Shown here: in pieces, positions 57,594 through 64,000 of the stretch | Numbering within the stretch: position 1 is the first letter of the stretch | Layout: each line of letters starts with the position of its first letter | Assembly (NCBI GenBank): GCA_964580055.1 | Contig: CAZOJI010000014.1 | Coordinates: forward strand, 20,764 to 84,763 | Direction of reading: 5' to 3' | Length of the DNA: 64,000 bases | Source: JBDGYW01 sp964580055 | Lineage (GTDB): Bacteria > Gemmatimonadota > Gemmatimonadetes > Gemmatimonadales > GWC2-71-9 | Translations under genes and position numbers: made by a program | Notes under the pieces: generated by a model | The model's input: only the letters and a program-made list of their open reading frames with translations | What the model was told of the DNA's origin: nothing | Database searches by the model: none

Positions 57594-59075
57594 CTACGGC
57601 CTCTCCGGCACCGGCGGCGCCTGATCTACGGGGATGGGGGAATCGTACGGCTCGCCACCCGTCCTCTCCAAGAAGAAATCCCTTGCTTGCTCGAGCAAGC
57701 CAGGGTCGGTGAGCATGTCGATGCCCATGGCGGCAATTACCTTCGCGGCAGTAACCGCTGCACGTACGCCCCCTTCCGTACCGTGTGAGGCTGTGGCGGC
57801 CCAACTGTGCCAGGGGATCCCCGCGGGCGCGGTAGTCATACTGAATCCAACGGTGGGCGTTATGTAGCTCACTTCCGCAACGTCGGTGGAACCTCCCGAG
57901 GGCGGTTCTTCTCCGTCCGCGAGCGGTTTGATCTCCTGCACCAGACCGACTTCCTCTAAGCCGATGAACCGCTGCAACTCGCGAGCGAACTCCTGATCTT
58001 CCTCGGTGAAGGGCGGCGGTCCGACCAGTTCGAGGTTCGCCTGCATTGCCTCCTGCAGTGGACGATTGAGAAGAGTCTCGTGCACGCCGGTGGTGAGGAA
58101 GACTTCGTGAGTGGTCCGCGTGGCGAGGGCGGCACCCTCGGCAATCTTCAGAATCCAGTCGTAGTATTCCTCCACTTCGTCCCGGTTCACGGCCCGGACG
58201 TAATACCAGACCTTGGCGTAGTCGGGCACCACGTTGGGGGCCTCGCCGGCGGAAGGCATCACATAGTGGATTCGCGCCGTGGGTTTGACGTGCTCGCGCA
58301 TCATGTTGGTTCCGTAGTTCAGCATCTCCACGGCATCGAGTGCGCTGCGGCCGTTCCACGGATCGGATGACGCATGCGCAGACTGACCGAAGAACTCGAT
58401 GGTGAAGTTGTTGAGCGCCCGTCCCGGCTGGTTGCGTGTATCGATATCGAGGCTCGGGTGCCATTCGATCGCCGCATCCAGATCATCGAAGACGCCGGCC
58501 TTGGCCATGTAGACCTTGCCCACGACCGTCTCCTCGGCGGGAGTTCCGTACAGACGCACCGTTCCGTCCATTCCGTGCTCTTGCATCGTACGCTTGAGCG
58601 CGATTGCGGCACCGACGGATGCCGCGCCAAAGAGATTGTGCCCGCATCCCTGCCCGTCGGGATTGCCGTCTTCCCGCTCCTGTCTCCGAGGGACTATCGC
58701 GTTTCCGTTACCAGGCAGGGCGTCGTACTCGCCCAATATACCGATCCGCGGAGTTCCGCTGCCGTAGGTCGCGATGAATGCCGTCGGCATATCGGCGACC
58801 TGACGCTCCACGATGAAGCCCTCTTCCTCGAGAACGTCGGCGAGGTACTCCGCGGACCTGTATTCCAGCATGGCTAGTTCCGAATAGTCCCACAGAGTCA
58901 TCGACATCTCATGGATCTCGGGCCAGAGCTGATCGGTGTGTGACAAAGCTGCTTGCTTTTCCCGCGATTGCGCCCAGGCGGGACAAAACACCACAATTGC
59001 AGCGAGAACGAGACAGGCGGTACGTAGCCGTTCCGTCAGCGAGACATACCTTACGAGCGGACGCGAGGGTTTCAT
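57594..59075 (-). CDS. M20-family amidohydrolase (AbgB-like), exported
   Basis: The ATG at 59075 follows GGGAGA and gives 493 residues; the open frame before it lacks a signal. The N-terminus is a signal peptide (LRTACLVLAAIVVFCPAWAQ). Metal and substrate motifs are GILGEYDALPG, GQGCGHNLFGAA, YGTPAEETVVGKVYM and GQSAHASSDPWNGRSALDA, typical of p-aminobenzoyl-glutamate/M20D amidohydrolases. It would hydrolyse an amide such as an aminoacyl-aryl or dipeptide bond. The exact substrate is unknown. Confidence 0.86.
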   Translation of the reverse strand: MKPSRPLVRYVSLTERLRTACLVLAAIVVFCPAWAQSREKQAALSHTDQLWPEIHEMSMTLWDYSELAMLEYRSAEYLADVLEEEGFIVERQVADMPTAFIATYGSGTPRIGILGEYDALPGNGNAIVPRRQEREDGNPDGQGCGHNLFGAASVGAAIALKRTMQEHGMDGTVRLYGTPAEETVVGKVYMAKAGVFDDLDAAIEWHPSLDIDTRNQPGRALNNFTIEFFGQSAHASSDPWNGRSALDAVEMLNYGTNMMREHVKPTARIHYVMPSAGEAPNVVPDYAKVWYYVRAVNRDEVEEYYDWILKIAEGAALATRTTHEVFLTTGVHETLLNRPLQEAMQANLELVGPPPFTEEDQEFARELQRFIGLEEVGLVQEIKPLADGEEPPSGGSTDVAEVSYITPTVGFSMTTAPAGIPWHSWAATASHGTEGGVRAAVTAAKVIAAMGIDMLTDPGLLEQARDFFLERTGGEPYDSPIPVDQAPPVPERP

Positions 59076-59235
59076 CGATGGTTCTCCCTTTTTTGAATGG
59101 TGCTGCCGTGTTCTAGAGGTAACGGACGCAACGGGTTGTATGCAAGTGTGAGCAACACGCTCGAGGCGGGCGCGCCCATTCCCGGCCACCACCCTCCGCC
59201 CTACCGATCCATTGGCACGAGACTAGATTGGTCCC

Positions 59236-60756
59236 ATGGCTACCCTAGACCAACCAATCGCGATCATCTTCGAGAAGCAGGCTGCGGCACTCAACCTCGA
59301 GACCGGCAAGCAGATGCTCCTGGAACTCGAAGGCACCCAACGCCCCCTCACCAAGGAAGACTTGACCACTCCACAGATCGTGAAGCTCGTCAAGGAAATC
59401 ATGCCGGAAGGCATGCACTCTCAGTTGGAGAGCGGTGACGGAAGACTCGCGTTCGGTTACATCGCGGGTGACAACAGGGTGGATGTGGAGGTGGATCGGA
59501 CGGGCGATGCGACCAAGGCGGTGATCTCGCCGGCCAAACCGAGGAGATCGCAAGCGGCCATCTCGATGCCGGCCGAAGCGTTGCTCATGGAAGCCGGTGC
59601 CGCCAAGGAAACGAAGGAATCCGCGGCCTACTCGAGCGGTGTCGCGAGCGACGCAGTCGTCAGAGCGGAGGAGCGAATCCAGGATCTGCTGCATTTCCTG
59701 GTGGAATCCGACTCCTCCGACCTTCATCTGCGTGTAGGGTTACCGCCGTTCTATCGCACCGACGGTGAGCTGGTCGCGAAGGAGGATTCGGAGCCGCTCA
59801 CTCGCGAAGACATAAGCGAGATGCTGCTCGCGATAATGCCGGACCGGAACAGGCAGGAATTCGCCGAGACTAACGATACCGACTTCGCCTATGAGATTCT
59901 CGATCTCGCCCGGTTTCGAGTCAACGCACTCCGCGACCGCATGGGGGTGGCCGCCGTCTTCAGGGTGATCCCGGCCGAGATACTCACCGTCGACCAGTTG
60001 GGCATCAGTCCTGAAGTTCAGAAACTCTGTTATCTCAGCAAGGGCTTGGTAGTCGTTACCGGTCCCACCGGCTCGGGCAAGTCAACGACACTCGCCGGCC
60101 TCATCGACCTGATCAACCGGACACGTACCGATCACATCATCACGATCGAGGACCCCATCGAGTTCGTCCATTCCAACAAGAAGTGCATAGTCACGCAGCG
60201 CCAGGTCGGAAGCCACACCCAATCGTTCAAGCGGGCTTTGAGGGCCGCATTGAGGGAGGATCCCGATATCGTCTTGATCGGGGAAATGCGCGACCTCGAG
60301 ACAGTGGCGATCGCCATAGAGACGGCTGAAACGGGACACCTGGTTTTCGGCACGCTACATACTACTACCGCGGTGAGCACGGTCGACAGGATAATCGATC
60401 AGTTCCCTGCCGACAGGCAGGACCAGATTCGTATCATGCTCTCCGAATCTCTCAAGGGCGTCATCGCTCAGGTGCTGTTGAAGAAGATCGGAGGAGGCAG
60501 GGTCGCGGCCTTTGAGATCCTGCTTTCAGCGACGGCCGTGGCCAACCTGATTCGCGACGGAAAGACATTCCAGCTACCGTCCGTGATTCAAACCAACAAG
60601 AGAGCAGGCATGATCAGCCTCAACGAGTCGCTGCTCGACCTGGTCGACAAGAAGATCGTGGAGCCTGGCGAGGCATACTTGAAGGCCGTCGACAAGGAAG
60701 GCCTTTTGGCGGCATACAGGAATCGCGGTATTTCGTTGGACCTGAAGAACTCCTAG
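59236..60756 (+). CDS. pilT: PilT-type retraction ATPase
   Basis: This 506-residue ATPase powers type IV pilus retraction at the inner membrane. Residues 145-500 are PilT-like, with SDLHLRVGLPPFYRTDGEL, Walker A GPTGSGKSTTL, Asp box TIEDPIEFVH, Walker B DIVLIGEMRD and His box GHLVFGTLHT. The first 140 residues repeat a related N-terminal fold (TPQIVKLVKEIMPEGMHSQL) and a linker, making it longer than the usual 350 residues. No other pilus genes are near. A twitching or natural-competence role is possible. Confidence 0.88.
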   Translation: MATLDQPIAIIFEKQAAALNLETGKQMLLELEGTQRPLTKEDLTTPQIVKLVKEIMPEGMHSQLESGDGRLAFGYIAGDNRVDVEVDRTGDATKAVISPAKPRRSQAAISMPAEALLMEAGAAKETKESAAYSSGVASDAVVRAEERIQDLLHFLVESDSSDLHLRVGLPPFYRTDGELVAKEDSEPLTREDISEMLLAIMPDRNRQEFAETNDTDFAYEILDLARFRVNALRDRMGVAAVFRVIPAEILTVDQLGISPEVQKLCYLSKGLVVVTGPTGSGKSTTLAGLIDLINRTRTDHIITIEDPIEFVHSNKKCIVTQRQVGSHTQSFKRALRAALREDPDIVLIGEMRDLETVAIAIETAETGHLVFGTLHTTTAVSTVDRIIDQFPADRQDQIRIMLSESLKGVIAQVLLKKIGGGRVAAFEILLSATAVANLIRDGKTFQLPSVIQTNKRAGMISLNESLLDLVDKKIVEPGEAYLKAVDKEGLLAAYRNRGISLDLKNS

Positions 60757-60787
60757 GAGTCCGAGTAGGCCTCCCAAAGGTATACGG

Positions 60788-62692
60788 TCACAACCTCTGG
60801 TTGTGGAAACCGCGGGACGAGGAATCGCTTTTCGATTTCTCGATGGCCGGCAGGTCGGGCAAGAAATCCTCTCCGGGATTGACGAAGCGATTCAGCTCGG
60901 TGCGGTATTGCCGCTCGTACAACTCTCGATAGCGTCCGCCGATCGCGAGCAACTCCTCGTGAGTGCCCCGCTCCACCACTTCGCCATCCTCTAGCACCAG
61001 GATCAGGTCGGCCGCCTGAATCGTGGAGAGGCGGTGGGCGATCACGAAGGTGGTTCGGCCTTGTCTGAGGGTTGCCAGGCCGTCTTGTATCTGCGCCTCG
61101 CTCTCGCTGTCCAGGCTGGACGTTGCTTCGTCCAGGATGAGGATCTTGGGGTTGGCCAGAATGGCACGCGCTATCGCCACGCGCTGCCTTTGGCCGCCGG
61201 AGAGCTTCACACCGCGCTCGCCCACAACCGTGTCGTAACCCTTCTCGAACCGGTCCACGAACTCATCACAGTGGGCGATGCGCGCCACCTCTCGCACCTC
61301 CTCGTCCGTCGCCCGGGGCGCACCGAACTTGATGTTTTCCGCGATCGTTCCATCGAAGAGGAAGTTCTCCTGCAACACTACACCCAGATTGGACCGGTAA
61401 TCCCGCAGGCGGATCTCATTCAGGTCGATACCATCCACCAGCACCCTGCCGGATTTCGGGCGATTGAATGCAGCCACGAGGCTGATGAGTGTGCTCTTGC
61501 CCGAACCGCTGGGACCGACCAATGCCGTTGTCGTTCCGACCGGTGCTTCGAAGGATACGTGCTTCAGCACCGGAACATCTTTCTCGTATTCGAATGATAC
61601 ATCTTCGAAGGTGAAGTGACCGGTCAACTTCTTTGCGGGCCGGCGAGCGCTGTCTTGTTCGTCTTCCGTCGTCACCGAGCGGATCTCACGTATGCGGTCC
61701 AGACCCGCGAAGGCCTCACTTATCTGGGTCCCTATCGACGCGATCTGAATGAGAGGAGTGGCAACCAGGCCGGTGAAGAAGATGTACATGACCAGGTCGC
61801 CCAGCGTCATGGTGCCGGAGATTATCGAGCGACCGCCTATTACAATGATGACTACTCCAATCACACCTACGACGAGATTCGAGAAGGAAGAGATCGCGGC
61901 CACTCCTGTCACGGCTTTCGCGACGTTTCGAAACAGACGGTGTACTCCCTTCGCGAACACGTACTCCTCGCGGCGTTCGGCGGTATAGGCTTTCACTATG
62001 CGAATACCGCCGAGTGTCTCGCCCAGTCGGCCGGTGACTTCCGCGTTGAGCCTCCCCCGCTCACGAAACAGGGGACGCAGACGCGTGAACGCCAGCGCCA
62101 TCGCGCCGGCGAACAGAAGGAGAATGAAGATCGTGAAGGAGGTGAGTCGCCAGTTGATGTAGAACAGCACGAACAGCCCGATGGTCGCGGTCATCAGGCC
62201 GCCGGTCAACTGCACGAGACCGGTTCCCACGAGGTTGCGGATACCTTCAGCGTCGGTCATTACTCGCGAGATCAGGACACCCGCCTTCGTGGAGTCGTAG
62301 TAGTTGATCGGCAGCCGGGCCACGTGCTCCTGCACGACCTTGCGCATCTCGGTAATGGCACGCTGTGCCGCCACACCCAGCACTTGGGACAGCGAAAACG
62401 AAGTAGCTGCTTGCACAACGGTCGCGGCGCCGACAGCGAACGCCACCCCCTTCAACAACTCGATGCGGTTGTTTCCGATCACCTCATCGATCAGGAACTT
62501 GGAGCTGCCGGGCAGAACCAGGCCGGCGAGCCGGTTGGCGACCATGAGTAGGAACCCGAGAAGCAGGCGCTTGCGATATGCCCACAGGAGAGCACGCGCT
62601 TCACTCCAAGCCCCCCGCAGGTTGACCTTCCTTTTCTTGTCCTCCTCCTCCAGAGGACCTCGATAGCCTCCGCCGTGGCCGATTCTCGGCAT
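60788..62692 (-). CDS. ABC exporter, fused membrane and ATPase domains (MsbA-like)
   Basis: This 634-residue half-transporter has six membrane segments in residues 35-330 and an ATPase with VGPSGSGKSTL, Q-loop VLQENFLFDGTI, signature KLSGGQRQRVAIARAI, Walker B ILILDEATSSLD and switch AHRLST. It is the MsbA/multidrug type (subfamily B) and works as a dimer exporting lipids or drugs. It is monocistronic, convergent with pilT and divergent from the Ig-domain lipoprotein gene. Confidence 0.88.
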   Translation of the reverse strand: MPRIGHGGGYRGPLEEEDKKRKVNLRGAWSEARALLWAYRKRLLLGFLLMVANRLAGLVLPGSSKFLIDEVIGNNRIELLKGVAFAVGAATVVQAATSFSLSQVLGVAAQRAITEMRKVVQEHVARLPINYYDSTKAGVLISRVMTDAEGIRNLVGTGLVQLTGGLMTATIGLFVLFYINWRLTSFTIFILLLFAGAMALAFTRLRPLFRERGRLNAEVTGRLGETLGGIRIVKAYTAERREEYVFAKGVHRLFRNVAKAVTGVAAISSFSNLVVGVIGVVIIVIGGRSIISGTMTLGDLVMYIFFTGLVATPLIQIASIGTQISEAFAGLDRIREIRSVTTEDEQDSARRPAKKLTGHFTFEDVSFEYEKDVPVLKHVSFEAPVGTTTALVGPSGSGKSTLISLVAAFNRPKSGRVLVDGIDLNEIRLRDYRSNLGVVLQENFLFDGTIAENIKFGAPRATDEEVREVARIAHCDEFVDRFEKGYDTVVGERGVKLSGGQRQRVAIARAILANPKILILDEATSSLDSESEAQIQDGLATLRQGRTTFVIAHRLSTIQAADLILVLEDGEVVERGTHEELLAIGGRYRELYERQYRTELNRFVNPGEDFLPDLPAIEKSKSDSSSRGFHNQRL

Positions 62693-62827
62693 GGTTTGAA
62701 GGTAGCGGGTGGGTGGCCGGGATGCAGGGGGCGGTATGGTTCGTGCTTTTCCAATGCAAGCAGAGAGGGCCGAAAGAGTGCGATTAGAAAGAGTTTACGC
62801 GCTTTTCGACATACAACACAAATGAAT

Positions 62828-62843
62828 CGTGATGCAGATCACA
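62828..62843. promoter_or_regulatory. Crp/Fnr-type palindrome upstream of the lipoprotein gene
   Basis: CGTGA-TGCAGA-TCACA matches the Crp consensus TGTGA-N6-TCACA at 9 of 10 positions. It ends 31 bp before the ATG at 62875, so a bound protein could block or adjust its promoter. The regulator is not in the window. Confidence 0.4.
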
Positions 62844-62874
62844 GAACTTCCTTGTTTTGCGGTTGGAGGGGGTA

Positions 62875-63513
62875 ATGAACCAGAAAGCACTACGCACCGC
62901 GCTCCCCTGGTCGATCCTGGCGGTTACGTTCTTTGTCCTCGGGTGTGGCGAAGCCGCAACAGGTCCCGGCGACAAGCCGGATCCGAGCTCGCAGCTCGGC
63001 GACGTCTCTGTCTCGGCCAGCATGGATCCGGTCATAGCTGTCGGGTGGACAATTCAACTCACCGCGACCGTGACCGCTGCCGATGGCAACACCGTGTCCA
63101 TGGCGGATCTTAGCTGGGAGACCTCCAATCCCGACGTTGCGACTGTCAATTCCACTGGATTGGTGACCGGCACAGGCCCCGGCGAGGTCACGGTCACGGC
63201 GAAGTACCAGGGGCTAGGCGGAAGTGTGGCACTTACCGTCATCGAAGCCGACCTCGACGCGATCGCCCAGTTGCGGAACGACCCGCTGTTGAACCTGCTC
63301 GTGGACCGGCTGGACGGCGATCTGGCCTCACAGTTGACCTCGGCGCTGAACGACCTGGACGCCGCTGTCACCGTGGGCAATTGCGTGGCGGTCAAGGACG
63401 CGCTGGAGGCGGCAATCGCGAATATCAGCAGCTCAACGAGTGCTAGTGACGTGATCTCACTGGCGGTTCTGGGCCTGGCACTGGAGCGGGCTCAGGACCT
63501 GCTCGGCCTTTGA
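62875..63513 (+). CDS. Lipoprotein with one bacterial Ig-like (Big_2) domain
   Basis: The ATG at 62875 follows GGAGGGGG and gives 212 residues. The lipoprotein signal ends in VLGC. A Big_2 domain follows (VAVGWTIQLTATVTAADG-type strands, then WETSNPDVATVNSTGLVTG and GEVTVTAKYQG). The last 90 residues are helical and carry no known motif (LNLLVDRLDGDLASQLTSAL). It is probably attached to the outer membrane or cell surface. The collagen-like gene follows 30 bp later and may be co-transcribed. Confidence 0.8.
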   Translation: MNQKALRTALPWSILAVTFFVLGCGEAATGPGDKPDPSSQLGDVSVSASMDPVIAVGWTIQLTATVTAADGNTVSMADLSWETSNPDVATVNSTGLVTGTGPGEVTVTAKYQGLGGSVALTVIEADLDAIAQLRNDPLLNLLVDRLDGDLASQLTSALNDLDAAVTVGNCVAVKDALEAAIANISSSTSASDVISLAVLGLALERAQDLLGL

Positions 63514-63543
63514 TAAAATCCACAAGCTCACGGAGAGAGAACG

Positions 63544-64000
63544 ATGAGCCCAATTTTGATATCCATAGTCAGAAGGCCACCCATCACCCGGGCCGGCATC
63601 TTGGCACTTGCGCTTCTTGCGCCGCAGCAGATGAACGCCCAAGAGACAGAGCCCGTGGTCTACCACGCCTGCTACATGCCCGAGGTGGGCGTTGTCTACC
63701 GGATAGGTGAAGCCGGTTTGCCCGACGAGTGCCTTTCAGAGACGCATGTGGAGTTCAGTTGGACTGAAGGCGGCAGCCAGGGGGAGCCAGGGCCGCAGGG
63801 GCCAGCGGGTCCCGAAGGGCCTCCAGGTCCGGAAGGACCGGAGGGGCCAGCGGGACCGGTTGGGCCGGAGGGGCCTGCGGGATCGCAAGGAGCCGAGGGA
63901 CCAATGGGACCGGAAGGGCCGCAAGGGCTGACCGGGCCAGAGGGATCGATGGGTCCGGAAGGGCCGCAGGGACTTACAGGACCTGAAGGCCCGCAAGGAC
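63544..64000 (+). CDS. Exported collagen-like (Gly-X-Y repeat) protein, 3' partial
   Basis: The ATG at 63544 follows GGAGAGAG. The N-terminus is a signal-like segment (GILALALLAPQQMNA), then a short domain with two Cys (YHACYMPEVG, PDECLSE). From about 63775 the frame is pure Gly-X-Y repeats rich in GPEGPQ, GPAGP and GLTGPEG up to the window edge. Such tracts form trimeric collagen-like stalks at cell surfaces. The repeat DNA is prone to length change. The C-terminal domain lies outside the window. Confidence 0.85.
   Translation, partial: MSPILISIVRRPPITRAGILALALLAPQQMNAQETEPVVYHACYMPEVGVVYRIGEAGLPDECLSETHVEFSWTEGGSQGEPGPQGPAGPEGPPGPEGPEGPAGPVGPEGPAGSQGAEGPMGPEGPQGLTGPEGSMGPEGPQGLTGPEGPQG

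Overview
The window holds an anaerobic aromatic-ring-reduction island of about 46 kb, followed by ordinary chromosomal genes. GC content is clearly above 50 percent. The flanks carry secreted M14, M28 and S9 peptidases, a TonB-dependent receptor, Tat-signal and lipoprotein enzymes, PilT and a collagen-like protein. That style suggests a Gram-negative, Gemmatimonadota-like or related bacterium; this placement is an inference from gene style only. Strict anaerobic metabolism, tungsten use and selenocysteine use follow from the gene content.

Positions 1-7588 (+) carry bamBCDEF of class II (ATP-independent) benzoyl-CoA reductase: the tungsten active-site subunit (5' end outside the window), an Fe-S subunit, HdrD-like and HdrA-like subunits, and an MvhD-like subunit. 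bamF is a selenoprotein gene. It reads through an in-frame TGA at codon 18, and a 7-bp hairpin follows the codon. Positions 7612-20637 (-) form a convergent operon: a small Cys-rich protein, bamG (NuoE-like with a zinc-ribbon tail), bamH (NuoF fused to GltD), bamI (NuoG-like), an FMN glutamate-synthase-like protein, two paralogous PEP-synthase-like ATP-grasp proteins and a glutamate-dehydrogenase homologue. The second ATP-grasp protein also has a sensor domain and a nucleotidyltransferase. The dehydrogenase homologue has lost its catalytic lysine. Upstream lies a sigma-54 response regulator and histidine kinase pair (20929-24014). The kinase carries the same sensor domain as the ATP-grasp/nucleotidyltransferase protein.

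Positions 24078-34691 hold a phosphoesterase, secreted peptidases, MtgA, an aldo-keto reductase, a thioredoxin-like lipoprotein and a hydrolase. Positions 35024-37705 (-) hold a tupABC-type tungstate importer, which fits the tungsten need of BamB. Positions 39605-45747 (-) hold a TetR regulator followed by had, oah, SDR, thiolase, DUF35 protein and dch. Together these could take the dienoyl-CoA made by BamB-I through ring cleavage and one beta-oxidation round to glutaryl-CoA and acetyl-CoA. No benzoate-CoA ligase is present, so the source of benzoyl-CoA is not shown here.

Positions 46082-64000 hold a TonB receptor, two tRNA-Glu genes, an aminotransferase, an S9 peptidase, an APC permease with regulatory domains, GGT, an M20-type amidohydrolase, PilT, an ABC exporter, an Ig-like lipoprotein and a collagen-like protein that runs off the end. 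Several gene relics are scattered in the window: a bamF 3'-end copy, a cytochrome C-terminal piece, a cNMP-domain tail and an internally deleted cyanophycinase. They suggest repeated rearrangement and deletion around the island.
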